DNA of 64,000 nucleotides, taken from assembly GCA_026545225.1 (NCBI GenBank), contig CM048845.1, forward strand, positions 100,808,033 to 100,872,032, read 5' to 3'. Position 1 is the first letter of the stretch. The number at the start of each line of letters is the position of its first letter. Below are positions 10,607 through 23,711 of the stretch, piece by piece. The translations under genes and the position numbers were made by a program. The DNA is from Cornus controversa. Its lineage: Eukaryota > Streptophyta > Magnoliopsida > Cornales > Cornaceae. The notes beneath the pieces are model-generated. The model did not search any database, was not told where the DNA came from, and worked only from the letters and a program-made list of their open reading frames with translations.

Positions 10607-12250
10607 AAGTTTGATTAGTGGGGTTGGTTTCTGCTAATTTTATCTCATCCATGATTTTGGAATCTTTAAATGGGGAGATTGATTACATATGCGCTATATA
10701 TATATATATATATAATAAACTATATATAATAAACTATATATTTGCTGTTTTAGGTAGTAGTAATATTGGCTTGGGTGATTTTGTTTAATGAACTGGTTTG
10801 GCTTTGGTCTGATTGGAGGGTTGGATTCATGTTGATTGTGCAGATGTGGAAGTTTCATGCATTGTACACAGCTTTTGTTGGACATATATACAAAAGCAAT
10901 AGCAGTTTCTACGTTCATTGTTATCATGTTGTTTATATTGCTTTTCTGTTCCTCAAGTGCTAATGTGATTCCATTTAGCGACTCTTTGTTGGTCAAGTGG
11001 AGTCATCTCAAAGTCATGTTTATTTGACGACTTTATTCACTATCGCAATTGGTGTTTTGCAACGGAGCCTTCAATAATAAGAATTATTTTTTTTTTGAAC
11101 AAAATAGTAGATATACAATTTTTATTTTGATTAATAATATATAATTTTTGTTGTGGTTACATTTAGACTTTTATTTAAGCAAGATTTTCATACTAATTAT
11201 AGAGAAAAATTATGTATATACAATTATACAAAACAAAACAAAATAAATTCAAATACGTCCACGTGTTCTCGTGTGCCTCTTACACTCGCTTACAATGAAT
11301 ACTATTAATTTTTTTTTCAATAAATCAAATTAATTAGGAATTTTTAAACCTAGAAAGTTCTCATTTACAATAATTAAGAATTAATGAATGAACCATGTCT
11401 TTGTGCTGAGAAATGGAACTATTTTCAATTAGATTCTCAAAATAAAAAATTATTGATAATTAGAATGAACCAAATAATAATAGAATTATTTTTTTAATGA
11501 TTGTATATTCATGATTTTCTCGTATCATATACCATTAAAGAGAAGTAGACAAAGATACTTTATTTAGAATTTATTTGCACCTTCTTAGAGCTTTAGATTA
11601 TTCATTAAAAAGAGAATAGCTGAAAGAGAATGGTGTAAGATAGAAAAATAGGAGAATAAAGATGGAAATATACAGTTTCTAGTGTAGAGAGAGATTAAAT
11701 TAGAGGCTAAATATTAAAGTGTGGGAGCAGTTTTAGAATTTTATAATCAAACCATTTAACGTAGGACAAGTGAGGATTGAGATGGAAACATGAGGTGGCT
11801 AGTGACTGAAAAGAATGAAAGAGATTAAATTAAAAATGTTCTAGAATTTAATTTATGATTTTGTATATATGTACAAAATAATTTTTTTTTAAAAATTGAG
11901 GTTCCACGTGGTGGTGTTATGAACATCCAACTGATGGTATGATATTATGAACAGTTTTGTTCTTGAATTTTATTCCAAAAGTTATCATATTATTTGGAGA
12001 GAACACACTACATATAAGTACATTCCCTTCTTTACACTCAGGTGATGTGGGATTGAACACCCTATAGCTTGTCAGTGTAGTAACTTGTCCTAGTGTCTCT
12101 TTTTGCACCCGTTCATATCACACACACCAGCCCACAAAGGTCACTACATGAGTGGTATCACATATTACTAAAATGGGTGATACAATGTTATCCAATATCA
12201 CTCATTTTAGTAACGTGAGTTACTAGTAATTAGTGTCACCCAATACATTA
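10607..12250. other. Downstream flank of P450 copy 2, no gene seen
   Basis: The 3' flank has a (TA)n microsatellite (about 10694-10712) and motifs shared with the 3' flank of copy 1 up to about 10830. The remainder is AT-rich. A small inverted repeat at about 12154-12220 pairs ttactaaaatgggtgat with atcactcattttagtaa and may be a degenerate MITE. No ORF is supported; the 100-codon minus-strand frame at 10694-10996 runs through the microsatellite. Confidence 0.55.
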
Positions 12251-12719
12251 GGCTTTGTTTGGATGGAATAATTTGGAAAGAAAAGAAAATAAAAGAAAGA
12301 GAAGGACAAGACATTTTGTGTTTGGATAATTAATTAGGAGAGAAAAGAAATAATTTGGAGGGATAGATTATCTTTCCAAATCCCTCCAAATCTCTCACTT
12401 CTTATCCTTCCAAAAATGAAAAGATTGGGAGGGAAATGATAGCAAGTTAAATAATATTTTTATAATACCTAAAATGACCTCAACATTTTAAAAGAGAATT
12501 TTTAAAAGACAAAAATACAAAAGAGTATAATAGTAAATTGCTTAAAATGGTTTCTTTTCTTCTCTCTTATTTAACTCATTAAAAGAAGAATGTTATCATT
12601 TCCTTTTTTTTTCTTTTATAATTTATCCAAACATAAATACATGTTATCTTTTTTTTTTTTCTCTCTTATAATTTATCTTATCGTTTCTTTTCTTTTCTCT
12701 CTGAGTTATCCAAACATTG
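12251..12719. mobile_element. Tourist-like MITE
   Basis: The terminal repeats contain CTTTGTTTGGATGG (left) and CAATGTTTGGATAA (right, inverted). The interior has purine-rich and pyrimidine-rich arms like the element at 2783. The flanks are tta on the left and taa on the right, so the target duplication is not exact; one base may have mutated. Confidence 0.55.
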
Positions 12720-15348
12720 TAACAAATATGACTATAGAAGAGATTAGATTGAAGAAAAACTCCCACCGAAAAGAATAATGGTCCCCAAAAATAAGGTTGC
12801 GTAATTTCTAATCTTTCCGGATCCGGCAATGACAGAGCTCTTTATACACAGGGCCGCCTTCCTTTTTGAGGGCTCAAACTTAGAATAAAATAGTTGTGAT
12901 GGAGGCATGGAATTGAATAATAACTTTGTCACTGAGAAATCGGAAAGGTAAAATAGTGGCATGCAAGATGATTTTGCTCGGAGACCTATCGCTTGGGAGA
13001 TTCTGAGATAATTCCCGCTTTCTTTTGAGTAGGGGACCTAAGTTTGCAAGGTGCTTGTGTGAATGCTACTATACTATTATGACAAGAAAAAATACTTTTT
13101 GGTCTGATTCGACATAAAAGAGATGGGACTTGCACACTCTTGTGAGTGATTCTTGCCGTGTTGCTGTCAAAAAACACTAGTCTTGTGATAACGGCCGACA
13201 AAGAAAAGTTAACGAAAACACTAATTAACTCCTTTCTTTTTTTAAAAAAAAGATTTATAATGCGTTTGGTGTAACTTTACTAACGCAATCACATATGTGC
13301 ATCCACAACATGTGTTGTGCACGAGGTCCATTGTAATTTTCTTATTTAAAAATAAAGAAATTATATCATTGAGCTAGAGAGGTTATGGTAACCTTATTTA
13401 GTTTTGTAACAAAAATAGACATATTTTAATACCAACGAGTAAGTTTGTGTTAACACAAATAAGAAAGGAGTAATAAATTACAAGCCATTATTCCATCTAA
13501 TCTTCACCTCCTTTTGACCGATCATCTTGTACTAATTTAAAATTGCACGTTAAAGATCTCTTGGTAATTTTTTTATTACACTTATGGGGTACAATTGAAA
13601 CACTTTTCTTTTGGGATTCATATCATATGGTTAGTGTGTGATGTGTATATATATATTTATATTAACCTCTTTCTCTTCTCCTTTTCCTATTCTTTGATCT
13701 TTATTCTTACATGTGAAAGAAAAATACAGTACTTGCTTAGAAAGATTCCTTTGGTAAGGGTTGTGATTGTTAACAAAGACCTTCCATCTTTTTGCTTTCG
13801 ATTTGTTCTATCACAATATATTGCAGAAACTTCAAATGATTGAGGAATAAGAACCTAAGCCAAATTAATGATATGGCTCATCTCTTTTGTAAGGAAACAA
13901 ATCCTTCCCCAAGAATATATCTTGAAAGAAGCTATCTTTGCTTGTGAAAAGATTTTCTCCTTTTTTTCCCACCTGTAAAGAAAGATGCATTTGGGATTTG
14001 AATATCCAAACTAAAACACTATTAATTGTTTTTACTATCATAATTCATCATGCAACTTGCTTCAGTCTCTTTTTTCACATATTCTAAGTCACACTCACTT
14101 CCATATATTCCCTTCTTTCTCTTACTACCTATAATTTAAAAAACATATGCTAAATTCTGTGGTCCTCTCCTCTGTCATGATATATATATATATACACACA
14201 CACACACAGTAAATACTAGCTAGCTGCAAATGGCATATATATATGTATATGCGCATCAACAGTGGCAATGCAAATTTTTTGATGCATATTATATATATAG
14301 GTCTCATTCGATATGGATTCGTGCTTGTTTCTTTTTCGTCTCTAAACGCATAGGGCACGTTGTGATGTTGGTGAAACATATCTTCTTGTTTACATCATGT
14401 CTTTCGATATCTTGAATAGATTTTGATCATGGAGATATTGGGTGTGAAAAAGCTTAAAAAAGATTAGCAATTATATATATATATCTATATTATATTAACA
14501 GGCATCTCCTATATTCCAACTTCCAAGGGAATGCAACTTGTTACTTCTCTTGATGCATTAAGAATAATGATATTCTGTCCGATCCGACTTACTCTGATAT
14601 TTTTTTATGTGAGTGGGGTGGTGGATCTCATCACATGATGTCATGTGTGAGGTCCACCACCCCACTCATATAAAATAAAAATCAGACTAAATTCGATCGA
14701 CCTGTCTATCATTACTCATGCATTAATTAGTCATGAAAGGGAGATTATTCTTTGACCACCAACACCATTTCTTCTGATAATATGTTTGTCTCCAACTTCA
14801 CTTGCAAGTTTTCTCATTGATGTAAAATAGTAACCCACCACATTTGCCAGCATGGAATCATTCTAGCTAGCTAATTGATCACTTTTTATGGATCCTAATC
14901 TCCTATGCTAGATTTGCTCACCTCCTTTATAATATTTTTTACTTGTGAGGTTACAACTAAGGCTGCCTTTGGATGTATTGTAATTTCAGAGGGAAAAAAA
15001 TAGTTTGATTGAGCTTCAAATTAATGCATGCAACAACTTCAATCAATTTCATTGTAGAATCTTTTCCAAAGGTGATGGGTATCAAAGTATTTCCTTGGAG
15101 AAGTTAAAAAAATACATATTTTAGACGATAAATGACAAGTATAAACTCGAGAGAGAGGAATTAATTAAGTCAAGTTCAAGGTCTAATTACTAATTTTTTT
15201 TCTTTTTCTTTCTCTTATCTGTTAAGCGGAGAAAGAAAAATTGAGCCATCTGAAATCATTCTATTGACTATCCCTTATGCTTTACGGGCAATTGTAACTT
15301 TGCATTCAGGAAAAACTGTAGGATTAGCTGCAGAAGGTATCAAAGGAG

Positions 15349-15380
<32 letters not shown>

Positions 15381-16346
15381 TAGCTAATCCAATTAGTAAT
15401 ATCCATTTGAGTTGAACAGAAAGTCTAAAAGAAAAAGTAGTCAATTAATCTTTGAAGCTTCTACCAAACAAAGAGGATATATAACTAGAGTGATTCTCCT
15501 TCCCTCCACCACCACTCCCAAATCTGTCTTTCTCTCACTCACTCACTATGTGAAAAGAGAGTTGGCATATTTTACAATCATGGCTTATCATCAAGCTAGT
15601 ATGTATATGCATCTATCCACATCTGCGTTATTTATAAATGATTTCAGAAGTGCTACTTGTACAAATTTAATATTAACGCTCTCTTTGTGTAGGCGTAAAA
15701 TATTTTTTGGAAAATATTACTGAAAATTTTCGATATTTGGTAACATCAACCCAACTAGCTATTCAATAATTTTCGAATTGGTTACCTTAATTCAAACATT
15801 TTGGTGTGCAAATGTTTTACGTTTTAGAAATATTTTTCAAAAAATATTTTACATCGAAACAAACGGGCTTACATGTTCAATTTTCCTGCCACCTTTATCA
15901 TTTCTCAAACTTTATTTAATAAAAAAAAATTTTAATATTACGAAAGCTGAATGGAAATTAGTAAGAAGATGTGATCTTTCATTGTCTCTGGAGCTGCAAA
16001 TCATGATTTGTTTGCTCTCTTTTATAAAGATATTATGTGCCATTCTTACAACTAGCAGCACTTTCATCTTCTGCAGCTCTCCAGCTATTTTCTATTATTA
16101 TTCATTAATTACGATAATTGTCATCATCACTGTTATAATCACCATCTTAATTTATTGTTAATATGGCCTTAATGAATGAACTAATATATAATAGAATTAT
16201 AGAAGAATCTTTGTGATCAAATCTATATGACAATGATCAATAAGCTAGGCTTAATTATTCCAACCAAAAATTTCCACTTCTCTAATAAGTAACTACCAAT
16301 GGAGCTGAAAGATTTTGAAATCTCTCCCTCTCTCTATCTATACATA

Positions 16347-16381
<35 letters not shown>

Positions 16382-17599
16382 CTCAAAACCATAGGAGAAT
16401 AAGTTCCTCCTGGGCTACCTAAAGGCCCTAAACTGAACTTTTTTTACAAGGAATTTGTGAATATACTGTGAGAAATCTTATATATAAAAAGGATGAAATA
16501 ATAATGCAATACATTAGTGTTTAATGTGCTGATCTGATCCCTAAAGCACACTTGTGACAAAAAAGTTTGAAGCAGACTGGCGCATTAGTGAGAGAAAGAG
16601 GACCACATGAGTCTCATTCTGGGCAAGAGGAGGCTATGATTATAGTTGTGGTGGCCAAGTTACATTAAACAATGACAAGCCAGTGCTAGCTAGCCTCTGA
16701 AAATTATATAATGCCTCTAGGACTTGAAAGCTAGCTCTAAAAGAAGCATATGAGAGCAAATCATCACCACAACCTAAACCCCACTTTGAATCAGAAAATT
16801 AAAGAATAGATCAATGTGCCAAGATCAGTGAACATGAAGATTAGATGCCTAGTATAGTGGTGGTTGATTTCATAATCATTTGTTATCATCATATTCCCTT
16901 GTTGGATGCTTCCCCAACATCTACTTTAACTTGTTAAAGAAACCGCATATAAGAAAAGAACAACTTCATGATTCTCTCATCTTATTATGAAAGCATAAAA
17001 ATTTAACACTTACTTCCAGAATACATAGAGATTGATTTGCAGCATATATGAAAAGTTTCACACTTACACTATACAAAAATGGCAGGGCCATTGTGTGCTT
17101 TACATCATTCCTAGGTCTTTTAGTATGAGTTGGGTTTAATTTGATTGCTAGCTCTAGAACATGCCTAATCATGTTACACTCATCTTCATCAACATTATAA
17201 GATGATGTTACACTTGCAACATTAATTGTTATAATAATGATGATTAATTTATGTGAGGCATTGATAGTTAAATGTAATATAAATGAAATACAGCATGCGC
17301 ACAACACACGAGAGAGTGAATTCATGTGGCCGACCCCATTCATATGAGATTAAGGCAAAGAAGATGATAACGATGAATAGTATATTTAAAGAATGAAAGT
17401 CGCAAACCATTAAAACTACATACCTAAAAGTGTCAAATTTAAATCTTCTATAACTTCTTTACCTTATAATCTTCGTTTCTCATGCACACTAAGTATGATA
17501 TTTAATTTCCATTTTTTACATACTTCATTATTTATGTGCTTAAGCCCAACTGAGGAGATACAATGGGGCTGGAAACAAAAAAATGTTTTTAAGTTTCAT
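12720..17599. other. Long gene-poor region
   Basis: No gene is supported. About 12775-13205 is less AT-rich than its surroundings and matches nothing I recognise. Microsatellites: (TA)n(CA)n at about 14178-14208, (GT)n(AT)n at 15348-15380, (TG)n(TA)n at about 16340-16381. The hairpin element at 14576-14703 is listed separately. The longest ATG-initiated frame is a 125-codon minus-strand one (16966-17343). It has no recognisable domain, an isoleucine- and histidine-rich low-complexity composition, and no visible conserved context, so I do not call it a gene. Confidence 0.5.
14576..14703. repeat. Foldback MITE, near-complete hairpin
   Basis: The left arm 14576-14636 and right arm 14649-14703 are inverted copies. 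Both contain the GC-rich core gagtggggtggtgga or its complement, and both have gtccgatc/ggtcgatc-type ends. The loop (acatgatgtcatgt) is itself palindromic, so the unit folds into one long hairpin. No ORF is present. It is probably a small non-autonomous DNA element; the superfamily is not determined. Confidence 0.65.
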
Positions 17600-17665
17600 G
17601 CAATTCATTACCTTGTAATTTTATTCAAAGTACGCACAAAGAAAAATGATGTTCATACCTCAACC

Positions 17666-17790
17666 CAGTGGCGGACAACAATGGAGACCAAGGGGCCCAT
17701 GCCTCCTTCCAAAATTTCGAAACCTTAAAGAAAAAATTAATTTTATATATAAAGAAACTTACATTTTCCATACCCCTAGGTCCGCCACTG
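17666..17790. mobile_element. hAT-type MITE, 125 bp, exact 8-bp target duplication
   Basis: The perfect terminal repeats are CAGTGGCGGAC at 17666 and GTCCGCCACTG ending at 17790, a terminus typical of hAT elements. The direct repeat cctcaacc flanks it at 17658-17665 and 17791-17798. The duplicated segment at 44153-44190 contains the site once, without the element, which confirms the insertion boundaries. Confidence 0.88.
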
Positions 17791-18106
17791 CCTCAACCGT
17801 AATATTTTATTTTTTAATTGTTGAGATAAATTACACACACCGAATTTGTTCTTTTCGGAACTGGTCTCAACCTTCCACTTTGAAAAGTTGAGGATATACA
17901 CAGAGTTGTCAATCATAAATAATCAAATATACAATTTTGCAACAAAGTGTAGTATGATAGTTGGTAACTTTTTTATTTCCTTCATATTTATACGGAACGA
18001 AATACTATGAGTAAATCAAATATATGGACGAGAAGTATCACAAAATTCCTCTATCAAACATGAAACTTTGAAAAGAAGAGCTTATTAATTTTATCGTAGG
18101 TCAAAG

Positions 18107-18658
18107 TAGGAACGACAATTTTGTCGGTCTCATCGGTTTCCGTCCCGTCCTGTTCCATATAGGACAGGTATGAGAGCCGTTTTTTTTCTTCTGTAGGAGT
18201 GAATTTGGGGGAAAAAATCACAACCCACCGTGAGTACTGGACGGGTTTGGGATTCCATAATAATCCGCCCCGCCTATATATTATATTATTATTAATATAC
18301 ATTTAACCCGCCCCGCCCCACCCCGCCTAAATATATATATATATATATATACACACTCTTTATAAATTATAATTGTTAACCTAACCTACCTAAACATCTA
18401 GGTACCAACCGCTAGGCTTGTATCTTTTGAAAAAATTAATTTTTATTGATGTTTGATGTGTTTACAATTTTGACCTGCCCCTTTTCAAATTTTAAATGAG
18501 GCGGGGATGGGGTGGGGTTTCTTCCAACGAGGCAGGGATGAGTTTTGAAATCCAGCCCCGTCCCAAACTCATGGCGAGTTTGGAAATAGTACTGAAAGTA
18601 GCGGGACGGTGACAAGTTTAGGCAAACTCGTGTCTTACCCGTCCCGTTGTCATCCCTA
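18107..18658. mobile_element. Non-autonomous hAT element (TAGGGATGACAA termini)
   Basis: The left end TAGGAACGACAATTTTG and the right end (inverted TAGGGATGACAACGGGA) are hAT-like terminal repeats. The flanks ggtcaaag (18099-18106) and agtcaaag (18659-18666) agree at 7 of 8 positions. The interior has GC-rich stretches built from cccgcc/ggcggg repeats and a (TA)n run near 18331-18350. No transposase ORF is seen. It is 552 bp long. Confidence 0.78.
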
Positions 18659-18790
18659 AGTCAAAGTATATGTGTTTTTTCTTCCGAAAAGTGTTTAAAT
18701 GAAATTGCGTTAATTTGTAAATATGTCCAGGGCCCAAAAATAAGGGCTTAGCGAGATCAAACAGGCCTTAGCCTAAAAAAACATAGCCAT

Positions 18791-20149
18791 GGGCCTCCAA
18801 GTAACCCAAAACAAAATATAAAACTGACTTGGCCCAGAATAAGACCAAACAACATAAATCTAGAAATTTTAAAACTTTACTTTCAACTATGCTTTCATCG
18901 GAATGGGATTTATGTGAGTATTAGGTTTTGGATCGATCCACACAAGAGATGACACAAGCCTACAGACAATTACACACGTGACATTTTTTACGAATGTTTA
19001 ATTTCCAAAATGTACCTAATGTTAAATAAACAAAAATTAAAAATATACACAATTAAGAATAAATTTACAATATTAAAAAAGAATAACAAATTCTTGCCAT
19101 ATTGTTGTCTGCTTTATATTGATTACTTTTGTTTAGTTATTTATGTGATAAATGTTCAACTATAAAAGATATTCAAATGTTCTTAAAAAATATATAGTCT
19201 AAAAATATTTAAAATGTGTGTACACACATATATTTGCAAATAAATTATTATTTTAATTTTTTTTTAAAGTAATCCTTCATGTACAAAAAATTAAACAATA
19301 TCTAATATAAAATAAATAGAGTAAAGTGTAGAAAACACTCCTGATGTTCAATAAACAGCCCTCAAGTTTAAAAAATATTCAAATAAGTACCTCTTGACAA
19401 ATTAACCTCATGCAAAGACCTAAATACCCTTATAACAACAAAACCCTTTATTTCTTAGCTTATTAAACAATTGATATCTCAAAAAAAAAAAAATATGCAT
19501 GTTGTTTGTTTACCTTTTAAAATTGATAAAACATTTTTCAGTAAAAAAGAGAATGAAAAAAGCATTTATAAATTCTAAATTTTCTTTTTGATCACAAATA
19601 TATCCTATCAAATCTCAATAAAAATAGTAAGTTTTGTTTTTAGTAAATATTTTATAGTTCATCAGTGGTATTCCTAAATTTAAAATTATTTTTTATCTTA
19701 CTTTTAAGTTTAAGTGAAATAATGAATACTAAATTATGAATTTAAAATATAATTAATTAATTCAATTGAAATTCAAGTTAGACAACCTCTTGCATAAAAA
19801 TTACATTATAACTTTACAAAATTTTATTCTATAAACTATATATACTATAGAATTAAATAAAATATTATTATTTATTTTCATTTTTAAAATTGACTATTTT
19901 CCCATTTAGAAAAAGACTAATTATTTAATAATTAAAGTTAAAAAAAGGGAAAAAATATCTAATTTCTGAAAATAAAATTTAAACAATTTTAAATAGTTAA
20001 ACAATAAATTGGATTACACATTAATTATTGCTTAGAATTATTATTATAAAATTTAATTTCTATTTTAATATTATTCTAATAAAGAGAAGATTGGAAAGTA
20101 AGAGAGAGCATGTGAACATGATCAAATGATTTTTTTAGGTTGAGAATTT
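18791..20149. other. AT-rich intergenic stretch, nothing recognised
   Basis: Very AT-rich sequence with poly-A and poly-T runs and stop codons in all frames. No terminal repeats, RNA genes or coding signals were found. The block about 19320-19440 has the look of a dispersed repeat, but no second copy occurs in this window. Confidence 0.5.
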
Positions 20150-20790
20150 TTACTTAAAACTTTGCGTCTCTTTTTTGTTTTTCTTTGATTGATTACTTCA
20201 TTAATTAATAACATATTTTTTACTTAAAACTTGCATCTCTTTCTTGTTTTTGTTTGATTACATCGTTAATTAATTGGTTAGGTTTGAATGCCTAATTCTA
20301 AACAAGATTAAAAAAAAAGAGACTTAATAGTTTGTGATTGCATAAATATATCTTGATTCAAGTCAAGTTACATTATCTTTCTGGCATACAAGTCTTATTT
20401 AAACACAATGTTCTTATTTATTATATACATATAGTGGAGTGGGCGAATGAACTCTTCTTCACATTATAAGTCTACAAAATTGATCACACGATAGACATGA
20501 AAACAAAAGGGCAGAAATGAATGCTCTATTAATTTTTTTTTATAGGAACACATATATCGTGACCAGCATATGATTTTTTCCCCAGCATATGATTTTAAAC
20601 ACTTGTGTAATACATTGTTTTTTCGCTATTGCTCAATAAAGTTTAACGCTTCACAAGTGATAATATTCTTAACATTAATTTTTGATATCTATATATTTTT
20701 TTGTTTCTTTTATGTTTACATGCACATGTGTTTGTGTAGTTAAAATTTTGAGAAATTGGAGGATACTAAAATTTTATATGTGTTGTTCAC
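20150..20790 (+). repeat. Direct repeat, copy 1 (pairs with 21660-22260 and 44690-44910)
   Basis: The same order of motifs occurs in both copies 1.5 kb apart: tttgtttgattacatc-ttaattaa, cataaatatat-ttgattcaagtcaagt, gacatgaaaacaaa, aaatgaatgctctatt, aacacatatat-gtgacc and gagaaattggaggatactaaaat. A third, shorter copy follows the other duplicated segment at 44690-44910. No ORF is conserved between the copies, so this appears to be duplicated non-coding or decayed sequence. Confidence 0.75.
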
Positions 20791-21659
20791 GGAGAAAGAG
20801 ATTTGAATTCCTTTTGGATTGGTTGACAGTTAGGGAACCAAAGTTATCCCGGCATGCATGATATAAAAGAAATATTAGCAAATAAAATTACTGATTTATA
20901 TGAATTTGTTCTTGATACGAGAATTCATGAATCATGGTATATGGTATTTATTTTTCTTTCAGTGACATTGATGCCGAGGCTTTTCACCTCTGATCTTTAT
21001 AATTGGGAGTTCAAATTTATTTGGAACTAATTTCAAATTTTGTTAATATAGTTAGTAGGCTTATATTCAGCAAAGAAGATTTATCAGGCACTAAAATGCA
21101 AGAGAAAAAAAAAAATGCCTAAAACATTCAGTTAGTAGCCTAGCAAACAATCTCTAGAATAAGCCGTAAATCACCTAACTAAATGACTCACAAAATTCAA
21201 AGCAAACTCATCCTGTCTTGATTCTTAAAAATAAAAAAATAAGATTTATTTTCTACCATTTTTTACGGCTCAACAATCCAGATAACTGACCTCGTCTGCA
21301 TCATATAGCCATATGTAATAAAAGAATTCCTTCGCAAATTTTAACCTCCGTAAACATGGTATTTTATTTGTTACACTCTCAACAAAATCATATGAATTTT
21401 GTGAATTTAAATTTTGGGTGGTGATATTTGTCACCTAAAGAGATACTTTCAGCTTATTAAATTGAAATGATAGAAAAGTTCATCTTTTCTCTCTTTTTTA
21501 TCATGGTTTCTTTCCTCCTCCCCCATCTACAAATACTAACAACGATGACAGTTACCTTGTCAAACGAACAGAACAAAACTCACTAAATTTGACGTAATTT
21601 ATAGTTCAGAGGTGAAAATGAATATCATTTAGTAATATCAGGAAAGAATTAATTAAATG

Positions 21660-22260
21660 AAATTGATAATTTGATGTTTTAATTTGTTTGATTGATTACA
21701 TCATTAATTAATGAGTTATGATTGAATGACTAATTCTAAACCAGATTATAATTGATAATAAAAAGCATACTTCTAATTCATCTTTGGAAGCGCTAAAAAT
21801 AAAAGAAAAAAACTTGTTTGAAAAAGACCTAATAGTTTGTTATATTCCATAAATATATCGTGACTCAAGTCAAGTCACATTAATTCTTTGCCACAAACAC
21901 ATATAACTGAGTGCCTGTAACTGAGTGTGGCAGCTTTTTAGTTTACACAAAATTTAACACACGATGGACATGAAAACAAATGTCAGAAGAAATGAATGCT
22001 CTATTCATTTTTTTATTTATTTTAGACGAACACATATATCATCAACAATGTATGATTTTAAGCTATTATGTAAAACAGTACGTTATAGTTTTGCTATTGC
22101 ATTTGAAGGATCTTAATAAGGTTTTTAAAGTTTTATACTTCACAAAGTATAATATCCTCAACATTAATTTTCCATATGTATATTTTTTCATTTCTGTTCT
22201 GTTTATATGCACGCGTTTATGTGTATATAAAATTTGAGAGATTGGAGGATACTAAAATTT
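21660..22260 (+). repeat. Direct repeat, copy 2
   Basis: This aligns with 20150-20790 through the blocks ttaattaatgagttatgattgaatg, gactcaagtcaagtcacatta, acacgatggacatgaaaac and gagagattggaggatac. The 85-codon frame at 21980-22237 lies in it but is not open in the other copies, which argues against coding function. Confidence 0.75.
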
Positions 22261-22809
22261 ATAGATGCTTGCTGCATATGAAAGAAGAGAGAGGCACTGG
22301 ATCCATTAAACCTGAGGCAAACAAAATTTCATGTTTTATAATTATTGGAATTTTCCAGTCACACACTTGCGTCTCCTGTTAGAATTAAACTCCATTGGGC
22401 GACCAAATTCGTCTCATCAGATTCCATTCAATGAAAAATTATCACGGCAGCCTAAACCCACCTTGAATCAGAAACTTCGTCGATGATGAGAAGAATATAT
22501 AGTATTCATGAAATTAGTCTAATGGTACATAATTTCGGAATTATGTGGTCAGTGTGGGGAGAGAGTGTGGGTCAGTGGCCCATGATCCCAAAAAATTTAA
22601 TTTTTTATATTATCAATCTTAAATTACATTAGATTCAAATTTGCCCCTGAAATATATAGCATAACCTAATTAAATAAAATATTTAGTTAGCTTATTCAAG
22701 TCCAATCCAATAACAATTCAATTAAATGAAATATTTAGTTAGTTTATTTAATTTCAACCTAATATAATACGATATAAAACTAATTATTCGGTATTCGATG
22801 CATTCCGTA

Positions 22810-23319
22810 TAAGGTTGCACACCGTTTGATTTCTTACCGTTCTTGGTAGAACACAAACCATTCCCAGTGGTTCCTTAATTTTAGAACCGAAATTGTTCAA
22901 TTCAGTTTCGGTTCTTTGCGGTTCCAATTCTCCAACATTTCCTTATCAATTTTTTTATATTGGCAAGATACACATTTATACTTGTACAACTCTAATTATA
23001 ACAATATATTAGAAGCTACTAGTACTTATTTATATATCTTATATTATATAAATATATAGAACATTAAAACTTAGAAGTTATTAGTATTTATCTATATATT
23101 ATATATTTTACACTTTACATATAAATAGAACACTAGAATTTAGAAGGTATTAATATTTATATATATATAATTTTTGTTTCTAACGGTTTTGGTTACAGTT
23201 ATGTTTCTAGACTTAGAACCCGAACCGTAGTGAATGGTTCCTAAAATTTGGAACTGGAACCGTAGTTCGATTCAGCTACGATTCTAATTCCGATTATATC
23301 GCTTCTTTGTGCACCCCTA
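22810..23319. mobile_element. Non-autonomous hAT element, exact 8-bp target duplication
   Basis: The ends are TAAGGTTGCACACCG (left) and TAGGGGTGCACAAAG (right, inverted). The direct repeat attccgta flanks it exactly at 22802-22809 and 23320-23327. The interior (510 bp) carries ggttctaa/gaaccg motifs and AT-rich sequence without an ORF. Confidence 0.85.
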
Positions 23320-23711
23320 ATTCCGTATATGTAGTAATCCCATCAGTTGAAACTCTTTATTTCTCAGTATATCCTATAATAATCAAAAATAAAGTTATAC
23401 TACTCGTGGATTCCTATCTACACAAAATCACAAAGCTATTAATAATTTTTCGATATATACAATATATTATATATGTAATATAATCCTGATCGAAAGTTTC
23501 TATAAGTTGTATGGACTCTTCAATAGTGGAAAGAAGAAAAATATTACATGTGTAAGTTCATTCTCTCTATTTCACCTATTTCTCTTTTTCTATTAAAAAA
23601 ATTATTATTTCTTATTCTTTAAGGAGCTAATCCTATTTTTTTATTTGATTTTCTAATACTCTTGTATATATTGAATATAGTTATATATAATGACATCTAG
23701 ATACTATATTC

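Larger units (their letters stand above)
17600..18790. repeat. Duplicated intergenic segment, copy A (pairs with 44110-44530)
   Basis: From about 17640, after ignoring two inserted elements, the sequence aligns with 44153 onward. Shared blocks include cctcaacc-taatattttat, ttgaaaagttgagga, acggaacgaaatac, ctatgagtaaatcaaata and gagatcaaacag-cctta. Copy A contains the hAT MITE at 17666-17790 and the hAT element at 18107-18658; copy B has neither. No gene lies within it. The 77- and 81-codon frames here are chance. Confidence 0.7.

Noticed and set aside
16966..17343. 125-codon minus-strand frame with an ATG
   Set aside because: Low-complexity isoleucine-rich product, no domain recognised, no promoter or splice context, and it sits in a gene-poor region. 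A chance frame is the simpler explanation.
22510..22560. Possible tRNA (tagtctaatggtac, attatgtggtcagtg)
   Set aside because: No acceptor or anticodon stem can be formed around these motifs.
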